Below are positions 36,410-44,687 of a DNA stretch of 64,000 nucleotides, in pieces. A program made the position numbers and the translations under genes. How positions within the stretch are numbered: the first letter of the stretch is position 1; every line of letters begins with the position of its first letter. The DNA is taken from positions 169,638-233,637 of the forward strand of contig CAITNS010000040.1 of the NCBI GenBank assembly GCA_903893815.1. Direction: 5' to 3'. The notes under the pieces are model-generated. The model made no database searches and was not told the DNA's origin. It worked only from the letters and a program-made list of their open reading frames with translations. This DNA is from an uncultured Bacteroidota bacterium (GTDB taxonomy: Bacteria; Bacteroidota; Bacteroidia; B-17B0; Aurantibacillaceae).

Positions 36410-37045
36410 TTAAAATCCACTTAATAGTTTAATCTCATTTCTATATAAAACTAATTTTTTATCGTTTTCTAATTGCTTTAATAAACGAGAAATAACCACA
36501 CGGCTTGTTCCCATTTCTTCTGCAATTTGGTTATGAGATAATTGAATAGAGGATTTACCAGAAACTTTGGTTTTGTTCTTCAAATATTTAATTAAACGTT
36601 CATCTAATTTATTAAAGGCAATACTTTCTAATGATTTTAAAAGCTCATTAAATCGTTGCGTAAAACTATTGAAGATATAACTTTTCCAACTTGGATATTT
36701 AGTTAACCACTCATCTAATTTTTCGTGAGGTATACCAATCAATTCGACACTATCTTCAGCAATGGCTTTAATTTCACTTTTCTTTGCTTCCATACAACAT
36801 GTGTAGGCCATGGCGCAACTTTCGTTAGAACTTAAATAGTACAATAAAATTTCACGATCCTCTTCATCCTTGCGCATCACTCTGATGGTGCCACTTAAAA
36901 TCAAAGGCATGAATTTAATTTTTTTGCCATAATCCATAATCACATCACCTTCTTTAAAAGTCATCACAATACCAATGGCAATAATTTCATCAATTAATTT
37001 TTTTTCAAGTATTAAACTTAATTTATCTTTAATTCCTACTGACAT
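36410..37045 (-). CDS. Crp/Fnr family transcription regulator
   Basis: A 211-residue protein. Residues about 20-115 are a cNMP-binding-type beta-barrel (FKEGDVIMDYGKKIKFMPLILSGTIRV). Residues 150-210 are the Crp-type winged helix, with the recognition helix in SHNQIAEEMGTSRVVISRLLKQLE. It lacks the four-Cys iron-sulfur arrangement of E. coli FNR but has Cys77, Cys83 and Cys84 in ESCAMAYTCCM, which could sense redox or persulfide state (inference). It is the last gene of the tsdA-soxB-crp set, 35 bp after the SoxB-like gene, so it probably controls sulfur oxidation. Confidence 0.88.
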   Translation of the reverse strand: MSVGIKDKLSLILEKKLIDEIIAIGIVMTFKEGDVIMDYGKKIKFMPLILSGTIRVMRKDEEDREILLYYLSSNESCAMAYTCCMEAKKSEIKAIAEDSVELIGIPHEKLDEWLTKYPSWKSYIFNSFTQRFNELLKSLESIAFNKLDERLIKYLKNKTKVSGKSSIQLSHNQIAEEMGTSRVVISRLLKQLENDKKLVLYRNEIKLLSGF

Positions 37046-37080
37046 AATTTTAGTATTTAAACAACGAATAAATTTACAGA

Positions 37081-38796
37081 TTATCTGAATTCATAGGTTG
37101 TACCTTTTAACTGTGTTAACAAAGTTTGTGGTTCGTCTGTAGCAATTGCTCTGCCTTCCAATTTTGGTGCTACTGGCGAATGATCCTTTAAATACTCTAT
37201 AATCACATCATGCATTAACAGCGGTGATTTTTTTGGATTTTTCACATGCTCAATTCTACATAACGTATCTTCTGGATCGCCTTCTCGTTCACATGCTACA
37301 ATACTATATTCTTTAGTTAAATCAATTGGCTCTCCGCCTACTTTAACGGAATTGACACGTTTACCGAATTCGTTACCAATCGTAAAATTCACTTCCATAC
37401 CATTGTATCTTACAAACCAACCACCAAAACGTTTAGATGGGTCTTTAGCAAAAGCATTTTGCAATTCTTTTTCTAACCAATCCCATACTTGTTTACCAGT
37501 AACGACTGCTGTTTTTGCTTCGCTATTAACAGGCAACATATTCCATAAAAATTCTTTGGTAATAGTTGCCACTCCAGTTTTAGGATCAACAGCTAAAGGT
37601 TGGCAAAAACGAAATCCATTAGATAAAGCAATGTCTGGTTTAAATTTCCATTTAATGGCATCCGTTATTAAATTATCCATCGGTGTTTCCATCACAAAAT
37701 AACGCACCAAAGGAGTTGTGCTTGTTCCAATAACCGTTTGCATATCTTTTTTAAATGGCTCGTAAGCTTTATCAATCATAGTCTGCATATTTTTATCAGC
37801 AGGATATTTTACTGGATCGACATCTAACAATTCATATTTAGTATCTACTAATTTTCCATTTTCAATAATTAAATCTAGCTTCCCTAAAAACGAACCAAAA
37901 GCTCCACACTCAATTACTTTGGTGTATTTGCCTTGAATAGGCACACGAACACGTTCGTGAGTATCTGCTCCTAAAATCATATCTACTCCTTCAGCTGCTG
38001 GATTATTTGCTAAACCAACTTGTTGTGCTAAGCCCATGTGAGTAGCTACTAACACAACTGCACAACCTTCTACTTCTCTCAATAGCTTTACGTACTTTGC
38101 TAAATTCACTTCTGCATGGTCAAAACGTAATCCCTCGCTGTAGGCAGGCGACTGACGTTTAGGAATTAAATGATCGGTGTATCCAATTACTCCAACTTTT
38201 ACTCCTGCAATATATTTTATCCAATATGGTTGGTAAACTAATTCTCCATTATCGGCATCAGTAGTTTTATGCCACATGTTAGCGCAAATTTTAGCAGCAT
38301 TAGCATGTCCCATATCGTACAACATTTTCTTTTTCTTGTACACTACTTCCCAGTTTCCTGGCAACATTAAATCATATCCTAAATTATTAAAAATAGGAAT
38401 TAATGCTTCACCCTCTGTTAAAGATGCAACAGCATGACCGTGAAAATAATCGCCTCCATCATACACAATGGTATTAGCTGGATTTTTCTTTTTATAAGAA
38501 TCAATCATGGTTTTTAAAACCGCCATGCCTCCACGTTTTTTATAAACTGCTTGATTGTTTTCCCAAAAGAACTCATCATGCGTGTTAATTTGCGAATGTA
38601 TATCCGTTGTAATTAAAACAGTAATTGTTTTTTTTGTTGGAGCGGTTGTATCATCTATCACTTCTTCAGAAACTGTATTATAGGCAACGACTTCTGATAA
38701 AGGATTGAAAACAGTTGCTAAGCCAAGTAAAGCAGATTTTTTTAAAAAGTCTCTGCGATTATCCGATACTAATTCTTTATTATTATTTTGATTCAT
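37081..38796 (-). CDS. SoxB-like thiosulfohydrolase / 5'-nucleotidase-family metallohydrolase
   Basis: A 571-residue protein with a Tat signal (NRRDFLKKSALLGLA, Arg14-Arg15). Two-metal hydrolase motifs are TTDIHSQ (63-69), DGGDYFHG (113-120) and PGNWEVV (146-152). In 5'-nucleotidases the last motif is GNHE; Trp in place of His is the SoxB signature. VIECGAFGSFLGKLDL and the C-terminal GGWFVRYNG are also SoxB-like. SoxB removes sulfate from SoxY-bound thiosulfate in the periplasm, but no soxYZ is in this window. The neighbours are a TsdA-like cytochrome and a Crp/Fnr gene. Confidence 0.8.
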   Translation of the reverse strand: MNQNNNKELVSDNRRDFLKKSALLGLATVFNPLSEVVAYNTVSEEVIDDTTAPTKKTITVLITTDIHSQINTHDEFFWENNQAVYKKRGGMAVLKTMIDSYKKKNPANTIVYDGGDYFHGHAVASLTEGEALIPIFNNLGYDLMLPGNWEVVYKKKKMLYDMGHANAAKICANMWHKTTDADNGELVYQPYWIKYIAGVKVGVIGYTDHLIPKRQSPAYSEGLRFDHAEVNLAKYVKLLREVEGCAVVLVATHMGLAQQVGLANNPAAEGVDMILGADTHERVRVPIQGKYTKVIECGAFGSFLGKLDLIIENGKLVDTKYELLDVDPVKYPADKNMQTMIDKAYEPFKKDMQTVIGTSTTPLVRYFVMETPMDNLITDAIKWKFKPDIALSNGFRFCQPLAVDPKTGVATITKEFLWNMLPVNSEAKTAVVTGKQVWDWLEKELQNAFAKDPSKRFGGWFVRYNGMEVNFTIGNEFGKRVNSVKVGGEPIDLTKEYSIVACEREGDPEDTLCRIEHVKNPKKSPLLMHDVIIEYLKDHSPVAPKLEGRAIATDEPQTLLTQLKGTTYEFR

Positions 38797-38820
38797 TTTA
38801 ATATTTATATAAACTCAATT

Positions 38821-39930
38821 TTACACTTTAGTCTTTTTTACTTTTTTCATTGCTTCCAATTTTTCTTTAATTGGTTTAAATGGTCCGTATTTATGTTGTT
38901 TTTCGTCAAAGCCATCTGCATAGGGACCAAATGGATGATCAAAGGGTTTCTCTTCAATCTTTGGCCAATCTTTTTTAATATCTTTTTTAGGACGTGTTTG
39001 TGAATTGACGAATGCTGCTACATCCCAAGCTTCCTCATCACTTAATTGAGGATTATTATGACTGGCGCCTAATGGCATATTGTATTTCACATACTTTGCA
39101 AAGTTTGACATACGATACAATCCTGCTCCATCGTTATAGCCGTTTTTGCCCCATAATGGCGGATACGTATATGCTGCTTTTTCGGCATTCATTAACCCTA
39201 AACCATCTGCTTGATGACAGGATTGACATTTTTCGGAATAAATAGTTTTACCTTTTTCTGAATCTGCCGCTCTATCTAAAAATACTAAATCTTTAAATCC
39301 TGATCCAATTGGCTTCTCACCTTTCTTCACATCTTTACCTAACCATTTAATATAAGCCACAATACCTTGCATTTCCTTTGACGTAGTATCCAAAGCTTTT
39401 CCATTTAAACTTCTTTCAAAACAATCATTAACGCGCTTGTAGATATTTTCAATAGCTCCTGAACGCGCTCTAAATTTTGGATATGTTGACGCAACAGCCG
39501 AATAGTTATTGCCAAAAACTTTTGTGCCTGCCTCTAAATGACAATTCTGACAATTCATCCCATTGGTATTATTTTTAAATAGTTTTCCATTTTCTCCAAA
39601 ATAATCATACGTATGAACAATCAAATCTTTACCATATAAAATTAAATCTTTGTTTTTGTCATGATCTAAACTTGTAATGTCTGGTGCTGACCAATAGTTG
39701 TTCGTGTCTTTCTCTGCAAGCGCTGCTTTTTTTGCAACCTCTGTAAAATTTCCATTTTTATCGGGCACAGGGCTTTCTATTTTAGTATCCACATCTTCTT
39801 TAGGCGCTGGAACATATATCAATAAAATAACAACCAGCACTACTACCAATAATACAAGCACTATAATGCAGTTTATTAATTTGCTAACAACAGGCGTTAA
39901 ATGATTATCAGATATTGATTCTTCTTCCAA
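38821..39930 (-). CDS. Membrane-anchored dihaem cytochrome c, thiosulfate dehydrogenase (TsdA)-like
   Basis: A 369-residue protein with an N-terminal anchor at about 19-40. Haem 1 is CQNCH (127-131) in a MNCQNCHLEAG context. RVNDCFERSLNGK with Cys170 is the TsdA signature, where that Cys is an axial haem ligand in characterised enzymes. Haem 2 is CQSCH (235-239), with a likely Met ligand in KYNMPLGAS. TsdA interconverts thiosulfate and tetrathionate. The Lys/Pro-rich C-terminal tail (about 320-369) is an addition. The SoxB-like gene follows after 24 bp. Confidence 0.83.
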   Translation of the reverse strand: MEEESISDNHLTPVVSKLINCIIVLVLLVVVLVVILLIYVPAPKEDVDTKIESPVPDKNGNFTEVAKKAALAEKDTNNYWSAPDITSLDHDKNKDLILYGKDLIVHTYDYFGENGKLFKNNTNGMNCQNCHLEAGTKVFGNNYSAVASTYPKFRARSGAIENIYKRVNDCFERSLNGKALDTTSKEMQGIVAYIKWLGKDVKKGEKPIGSGFKDLVFLDRAADSEKGKTIYSEKCQSCHQADGLGLMNAEKAAYTYPPLWGKNGYNDGAGLYRMSNFAKYVKYNMPLGASHNNPQLSDEEAWDVAAFVNSQTRPKKDIKKDWPKIEEKPFDHPFGPYADGFDEKQHKYGPFKPIKEKLEAMKKVKKTKV

Positions 39931-40038
39931 AATATATAACTAAAAATTTATAGTCTAAATTAACTTAAAATATAAACTACAAAATAATTATTTATAAGGA
40001 AAAATACAATTCCTAATACAAGTAAGCGTTATTAAGAA

Positions 40039-40063
40039 AAAAGCGACCTATTTAGTCGCTTTT
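40039..40063 (-). terminator. Intrinsic terminator of the persulfide dioxygenase unit
   Basis: AAAAGCGAC pairs with GTCGCTTTT around a 7-base loop, with a T-run on the minus strand, 20 bp past the stop at 40084. It separates the CstB-like unit from the tsdA unit. Confidence 0.8.
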
Positions 40064-40083
40064 AACAAGAGAAAAATATAAAA

Positions 40084-41502
40084 CTACAATAAAGTAGAAG
40101 GACAAACGTAATCAGTAACACTAAACAAATTACTTGCTTTTAAAGCATTAAAGCCTCCCGTAACATCAATTAAGTTATTGTATCCTCTAGCCTTCAAAAT
40201 CGAAATAAAAACCATGGAGCGATACCCAGATGCACAATGCACATAGTACTTTTTATCTTTATCAATTTTAGTCATACTATCATTAATAAAATCGAGAGGT
40301 GCATTCATCGCATCTACAACATGTTCGCTACTGTATTCACTTGCTTTTCTAGCATCAATTATGTTTACGTGTTCTTTTTTATTGATTTCAGCTAATTCTT
40401 CAGCACTAAGTGAATGAATTTGATCAATATCTTTATTTGAAGCTTTCCATGCATCAAAACCACCTTTTAAATATCCTAAGGCATTGTCATAACCCACACG
40501 GGCTAAACGTTTAATCACTTCTGCCTCTCTTCCTTCATCGGCAACGATTAATAGTTCTTGTTTTACACTTGGAACTAAAGTTCCTACCCAAGTAGCAAAA
40601 CTACCATCAATACCAATGTTTACCGAATTAGGAATAAATCCTTTATTAAAATCTTGAGGCTTACGTGTATCAATAATTAAAGCTTGAGTTTCGTTAGCAG
40701 CTACTTCAAATTCAACCACAGATAAAGCTCTTGATCCTTTTTGCATAACGTTGTCAATACTTTCATAACCCTTTATATTCATTAATACGTTTTGAGGGAA
40801 ATAACCCGGAGGCGGCACTAAGCCAGTTAAAATTTCTTTAATGAATTGTTCTTTAGTTAATTTAGGATTCAAGGCGTAATTAACCTTCTTTTGATTCCCA
40901 AGCGTATCCGTTGTTTCCTTGCTCATATTTTTACCACATGCACTTCCTGCTCCATGATTAGGATACACAATTAAATCATCGCTTAAAGGCATGATTTTAT
41001 TTCGCAACGAATCATATAAATGACCTGCTAATTTCTCTTCAGTTAAATCAGCAATGACGTGTTGGGCTAAATCTGGGCGACCAACATCTCCAATAAATAA
41101 CGTATCGCCACTAATAATACCATGTTCTTTACCGTTTTCGTCAATTAGTAAGTAAGTTGTACTTTCCATAGTGTGACCTGGTGTATGAATCACTTTCACA
41201 CTATAATTACCCACTTTAAATATCTGACCATCTTCGGCAGTAGTTGCTTTGTATGCTGGTTTTGCTGTTGGACCAAAAACAATTTCAGCACCTGCATGTT
41301 TCATTAAATCTAAATGTCCACTAACAAAGTCAGCGTGAAAATGTGTTTCAAACACATATTTAATTTTTGCATTATCCTTTTTTGCTTTATCCATGTAGGG
41401 TTGCACTTCTCTTAATGGATCAAAGATTGCTGCCTCACCGTTATTTTCTAAATAATATGCTGCATGAGCAATACATCCTGTATAAATTTGTTCTACTTTC
41501 AT
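40084..41502 (-). CDS. Persulfide dioxygenase-sulfurtransferase (CstB-like, MBL + two rhodanese domains)
   Basis: A 472-residue cytosolic protein. Residues 1-240 are an ETHE1-type metallo-beta-lactamase domain with the iron ligands of ETHFHADFVSGH (about 52-63), IHTPGHTMEST and SGDTLFIGDVGRPD. The first rhodanese domain (about 262-360) has no active-site Cys (IVADEGREAE). The second (about 370-465) has Cys423 in YVHCASGYRSM. This order matches CstB, which oxidises persulfides and makes thiosulfate. That product would feed the neighbouring TsdA and SoxB-like proteins. A small membrane-protein gene and an FNR-like promoter lie upstream. Confidence 0.92.
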   Translation of the reverse strand: MKVEQIYTGCIAHAAYYLENNGEAAIFDPLREVQPYMDKAKKDNAKIKYVFETHFHADFVSGHLDLMKHAGAEIVFGPTAKPAYKATTAEDGQIFKVGNYSVKVIHTPGHTMESTTYLLIDENGKEHGIISGDTLFIGDVGRPDLAQHVIADLTEEKLAGHLYDSLRNKIMPLSDDLIVYPNHGAGSACGKNMSKETTDTLGNQKKVNYALNPKLTKEQFIKEILTGLVPPPGYFPQNVLMNIKGYESIDNVMQKGSRALSVVEFEVAANETQALIIDTRKPQDFNKGFIPNSVNIGIDGSFATWVGTLVPSVKQELLIVADEGREAEVIKRLARVGYDNALGYLKGGFDAWKASNKDIDQIHSLSAEELAEINKKEHVNIIDARKASEYSSEHVVDAMNAPLDFINDSMTKIDKDKKYYVHCASGYRSMVFISILKARGYNNLIDVTGGFNALKASNLFSVTDYVCPSTLL

Positions 41503-41599
41503 TTTAATTTTTTTTAAGATTTATATTTTTCAATTAATGCCTTTTTATTTAAAAAATAATTAAGGGCACCTGCTTCCACATTTACTCATAACAATTACT

Positions 41600-41743
41600 T
41601 TAACGTTTATTAATAGGCTGTGTTTTATCATTGTCAATCGTCGTATCAATTACTTTTTTTGTAGGAGATAATTTATAAATCAAATAGCCGAAACCTATAG
41701 CCAAATGAAGAAGGATTATGATAAAAATAAAAGTTGATAACAT
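41600..41743 (-). CDS. Small single-span membrane protein (47 residues)
   Basis: A short gene read from the minus strand: it starts MLSTFIFIIILLHLAIGFGY and ends at a TAA at 41600-41602. One membrane segment covers about residues 4-23, followed by a polar tail rich in Lys, Asp and Thr. It sits 97 bp upstream of the CstB-like gene on the same strand and 20 bp downstream of a predicted FNR-type promoter. It is therefore likely the first gene of that unit. Family unknown. Confidence 0.5.
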   Translation of the reverse strand: MLSTFIFIIILLHLAIGFGYLIYKLSPTKKVIDTTIDNDKTQPINKR

Positions 41744-41769
41744 GATTTTAGTGTTTAATGTTTACGGTA

Positions 41770-41812
41770 CAAATTTCGGTTAGCTAAAATGAAATTGACA
41801 TGAGGAATGTCA
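41770..41812 (-). promoter_or_regulatory. FNR-like promoter of the small protein-CstB unit
   Basis: Box TGAGGAATGTCA at 41801-41812 (one mismatch to TGAY-N4-RTCA) and a -7 element GAAATTTG on the minus strand at 41770-41777 (one mismatch). The box centre lies 29.5 bp upstream of the first base of the -7 element, the same as at the other promoters of the region. Confidence 0.5.
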
Positions 41813-41846
41813 GTTTTTAAACTAAAGTTTTTGATTCCTGTTGCTT

Positions 41847-41864
41847 AAGTAACAATTGTTACTT
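41847..41864. promoter_or_regulatory. Perfect 18-bp palindrome, candidate operator
   Basis: AAGTAACAATTGTTACTT is perfectly symmetric. Its centre lies 45 bp upstream of the likely transcription start of the gene at 41910 (near-consensus -7 TACCTTTA at 41886-41893). It differs from the TGAY-N4-RTCA box and could bind another Crp/Fnr-type or unrelated dimeric regulator. Confidence 0.45.
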
Positions 41865-41909
41865 ATAAACCTACTCAGGCAATAGTACCTTTACTTAAAA
41901 TCAAATATC

Positions 41910-42305
41910 ATGGAAAATCAAATCATTATTGGAAAAAGAGCTAGCTCTAACTTCTTTAGAAAAATGGGGACTCAATTAGATTTGCAAAACGGATTATATA
42001 AAGCCTACGAAAGTGTATTTGGCATGAAATCTGGGTCTTGGAAAAAAACACCCACATTTGATTATATTTTATTATTCAAAACGCTATATATCAAATGTGA
42101 AGGCTGTGTTCCGGAAGATTTTGAAGATGGACATGGAGCAGTTTACCAAATTAGTTTAGTATACAATAAAAACAGAAAACTAATTGTTCATGAAAGCAAA
42201 GAAAAAGAAGAAATATTTGCTTTAGCAGAAAAACTAAAATCGTTTTATCATATTAAAATTAAAGATTCGGCGAGTGATAGAAGAAATCCAAAATGGATAG
42301 ATTAA
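41910..42305 (+). CDS. Conserved-looking cytosolic protein of unknown function
   Basis: A 131-residue protein without signal or membrane segments. It starts MENQIIIGKRASSNFFRKMG and contains WKKTPTFDYILLFKTLYIKCEGC, then a charged C-terminal half ending SDRRNPKWID. I do not recognise a family. It stands alone between the CstB-like unit and the fasciclin gene, and its own promoter region holds a perfect palindrome. Confidence 0.6.
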   Translation: MENQIIIGKRASSNFFRKMGTQLDLQNGLYKAYESVFGMKSGSWKKTPTFDYILLFKTLYIKCEGCVPEDFEDGHGAVYQISLVYNKNRKLIVHESKEKEEIFALAEKLKSFYHIKIKDSASDRRNPKWID

Positions 42306-42601
42306 TCTTCTCTTTCAAATAATTTTGATCTGTTTTGAGTAATCCTCAATTCATGCTTATATAAATCAATACATTTTAATAAGTGAGCATTTACAACTAT
42401 ACCTTCCCTATTTATGTCTAACTAATGATGACTGCGCATTATTTTTTTACTTCATTTAATTTCTCTTGCCATAATTACCATAAAAATGCACACATTTCAG
42501 GATTCTATAAATTTTAATTATATTTTAAACAATATCAAAGAAATGTTGTTAGTTACATAAAATACAAGGATGTATTAATAAATAAACTTAAACCAAAAAA
42601 C

Positions 42602-43117
42602 ATGAAAAAAATTTTGAAACCAGTTCTAGTAGCTTTATCGTTAATTTTTACAGGATTTGCTAATGCTCAAACATCAGATGTAGTAGATGTAGCAATAAGT
42701 TCTAAAGATCATACCACTTTAGTTGCAGCAGTAAAAGCAGCTGATTTAGTTACTACATTGAAAAGTAAAGGACCTTTTACAGTATTTGCTCCATCAAATA
42801 GTGCGTTTGATAAGTTACCAAAAGGAACTGTAGAAAATTTATTAAAACCAGAAAGTAAAGAAGCTTTAGTAAAGTTATTAACTTACCATGTAGTTGCAGG
42901 TAATTTAAAAGCGAGCGACGTTTTAGCAGCTATTAAAGCTGGAAAAGGTAAAGCAGTTGTGAAAACTGTACAAGGAGAAAATTTAACTGCTAGTTTAGAA
43001 AATGGAAAGGTAATTTTAACTGACGAAAAAGGCGGAAAGGCAGTTGTAACAGCAACTGATTTAACTGCAAGTAACGGTGTAGTGCACGTTATTGATTCGG
43101 TAGTAATGCCAAAATAA
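42602..43117 (+). CDS. Secreted fasciclin-domain protein
   Basis: A 171-residue protein: signal peptide 1-22 (ending FANAQ) and one fasciclin domain. Motifs are HTTLVAAVKAADLV, GPFTVFAPSNSAFDKLP and the end NGVVHVIDSVVMPK. Such single-domain proteins are periplasmic or surface adhesion-type proteins with unclear partners. The 296 bp before it hold nothing I could identify. A strong terminator follows. Confidence 0.93.
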   Translation: MKKILKPVLVALSLIFTGFANAQTSDVVDVAISSKDHTTLVAAVKAADLVTTLKSKGPFTVFAPSNSAFDKLPKGTVENLLKPESKEALVKLLTYHVVAGNLKASDVLAAIKAGKGKAVVKTVQGENLTASLENGKVILTDEKGGKAVVTATDLTASNGVVHVIDSVVMPK

Positions 43118-43133
43118 TTTTTGATAAATTCTT

Positions 43134-43168
43134 AAAAGCATCGTTTTCAAAAGAAACGATGCTTTTTT
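43134..43168 (+). terminator. Intrinsic terminator after the fasciclin gene
   Basis: Stem AAAAGCATCGTTT / AAACGATGCTTTT with a 7-base loop and a T-run. Confidence 0.88.
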
Positions 43169-43383
43169 GTTATAAGATATACAGCTTCGAAAATCAAAAA
43201 AAACGGCGAGTGCCTTTTTTGTAATTCTCATGGGATTGTTATATTTGCATCGAAAGATATTCTTCATACTTTGATTTGCAATAAAACAAAAACAATAATC
43301 TGTTTAAATGTTTTCATTTAACGGTTACATTTGTTACAAATCAATTTTTTAAGAAAATAAAAGAAATAGAATAAAATCGAAAA

Positions 43384-43749
43384 CTATCTACCTAAATTGC
43401 TTAGTTCCATACCTTCTTGATTTTGCTTTTTCAAAGTCCAACTATCAGTTAATGTTGTTTCTAACCAATTATTTCCAGACTTTCGAAACACTTGCACATT
43501 TAGATTAAAATGAGCCTTAAATAACTGCTCAACTTCTTCTACAGTTTGTTCTTCTAAAATAACCATTACTCCATTCGTATGATTAATAACATTCATTTTT
43601 GTTGTAATAGGAATCATTTCCTTCTTAGGAGAACCAATGTTTTCTTTATGACAATGCTTAAAAAACTGAATTTTCAGATAAGGAAAAACTGTCATAAAAT
43701 CATTGTTAATATCCTCAATTGTTCGGTTGTCGTTAATAGTTAATTGCAT
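43384..43749 (-). CDS. Unknown small protein family, member A (paralog of 47147-47521)
   Basis: A 121-residue cytosolic protein with no recognised domain. It shares a pattern with the product at 47147-47521: FPYLKIxF near residue 22, a G-S/P-rich K-E stretch, TVEEVEQLF near 70, the block VFRKSGNNWLETT, and WTLKKQNQEG near the end. It lies 28 bp downstream of the DoxX gene in the same orientation, under an FNR-like promoter. Both family members therefore belong to the same predicted regulon. Confidence 0.75.
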   Translation of the reverse strand: MQLTINDNRTIEDINNDFMTVFPYLKIQFFKHCHKENIGSPKKEMIPITTKMNVINHTNGVMVILEEQTVEEVEQLFKAHFNLNVQVFRKSGNNWLETTLTDSWTLKKQNQEGMELSNLGR

Positions 43750-43777
43750 AATAGAAAAATAAAATGATTAAAAATGA

Positions 43778-44194
43778 TTAAAAAAATAAATGATCAAGAC
43801 TAAAGTAATTCCAGCGGTCTGGCATTACAAATAACATCAAGATAAGAATCAATCTTGGGAATACATGTTTCATGTCCCAAATAGGATTCATATAAGAGAA
43901 GGCTATTGCTACAAATATTAAATCGATTCCAAATAAAGCTAAAACAGCCGTTTTAAAAAGGCCAACAATTAAAAGAGCGCCACCAATAAACTCAACATTA
44001 GAGGCAAAAACTGCCATCCCCTGCAATAAAAACTTTGGCACATAACGATGTTGAGTTTCAAATAAAAAGGCTTCAACAACTCCTTGTATTTTTACTTTAA
44101 ACAACTTATCATATCCCTGAAAAAGGAAAATGATTCCGCAAAAAACTCTTGGAATAAGTTCTATTAGATAGTATTTATACTCAATATCTGTCAT
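43778..44194 (-). CDS. DoxX-family membrane protein
   Basis: A 138-residue protein with four membrane segments. The pattern RVFCGIIFLFQGYDKLFKVKIQG at the start and NVEFIGGALLIVGLFKTAVLALFGIDLIFVA in the middle is that of the DoxX/SURF4-like family. DoxX proteins have been linked to thiosulfate:quinone oxidoreductase and to redox balance. A link to the sulfur genes nearby is possible but not shown. First gene of a two-gene unit with 43384-43749, with a class II FNR-type promoter. Confidence 0.82.
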   Translation of the reverse strand: MTDIEYKYYLIELIPRVFCGIIFLFQGYDKLFKVKIQGVVEAFLFETQHRYVPKFLLQGMAVFASNVEFIGGALLIVGLFKTAVLALFGIDLIFVAIAFSYMNPIWDMKHVFPRLILILMLFVMPDRWNYFSLDHLFF

Positions 44195-44210
44195 TACTGA
44201 AATTTAAACA

Positions 44211-44306
44211 CAAATTTAAATACTAGCTGCAAGTCCTTTATGACTAAAATCATCTTAAAAAACTGATATTCATCAATGAAATAAAGCTTGTTTGTTTCGA
44301 AATTTG
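44211..44306. promoter_or_regulatory. Divergent control region with two FNR-like boxes
   Basis: Boxes TGACTAAAATCA (44241-44252) and TGATATTCATCA (44264-44275) match TGAY-N4-RTCA exactly, 23 bp centre to centre. The minus-strand -7 element TAAATTTG (44211-44218) is 28.5 bp from the first box. The plus-strand -7 element GAAATTTG (44299-44306, one mismatch) is 29.5 bp from the second. Each box is therefore near -41.5 for one promoter and near -64 for the other. Confidence 0.65.
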
Positions 44307-44335
44307 ATTTAGAAAAACATAAAAAACTTAAGACT

Positions 44336-44620
44336 ATGACAGCAATTACAAAATCTTACAATCAATTAATTGACAAATTAAATTTCAGTTATTTTGGATT
44401 AATTAGTATGACCATTTTAATTGGAAGTATCCTAGGTGGTATTACCGCAATGACGATTTTAAAAAATAATGCTCCTATTTTGGAATTAATTTTGTGTATG
44501 AGTGTAGCAATGATAAACAATGTAGTGGCAATTGGACAAGCACCAACAAAATGGATTGTAAACTTGTTTGCTTTAGAAGTTGTAGTTTGTACACTTCTAA
44601 TCCTTGTGAATACCATCTAA
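44336..44620 (+). CDS. Small membrane protein of unknown function
   Basis: A 94-residue protein with three probable membrane segments (about 20-42, 47-63, 72-92). The frame is open from a TTG at 44288, but that lies inside the predicted promoter, so the ATG at 44336 (MTAITKSYNQ) is the real start. Sequence blocks are FSYFGLISMTILIGSILGG and MINNVVAIGQAPTKW. Family unknown. It is controlled by the FNR-like region shared with the DoxX gene. Confidence 0.65.
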   Translation: MTAITKSYNQLIDKLNFSYFGLISMTILIGSILGGITAMTILKNNAPILELILCMSVAMINNVVAIGQAPTKWIVNLFALEVVVCTLLILVNTI

Positions 44621-44641
44621 TTCAATTAAAACATAAGCAAT

Positions 44642-44687
44642 AAAACTAAAAGCCTAATCTATTCGATTAGGCTTTTAGTTTTTTTAA
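44642..44687. terminator. Bidirectional intrinsic terminator
   Basis: A long stem AAAACTAAAAGCCTAATC / GATTAGGCTTTTAGTTTT with a five-base loop and T-runs on both strands. It overlaps the stop of the convergent regulator fragment at 44667. Confidence 0.88.

Noticed and set aside
36208..36420. A 70-codon frame antisense to the tRNA-Arg gene, containing WIRTNGPQLRRLLLYPAELRG
   Set aside because: It is the reverse complement of the tRNA; this peptide is a known kind of spurious annotation.
42306..42601. Intergenic stretch searched for a promoter box or a small gene before the fasciclin gene
   Set aside because: No TGAY-N4-RTCA site, no clear TAnnTTTG and no credible frame was found.
43061..43267. 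A 68-codon minus-strand frame across the fasciclin stop and terminator
   Set aside because: It runs through the terminator hairpin and overlaps coding sequence; no family.
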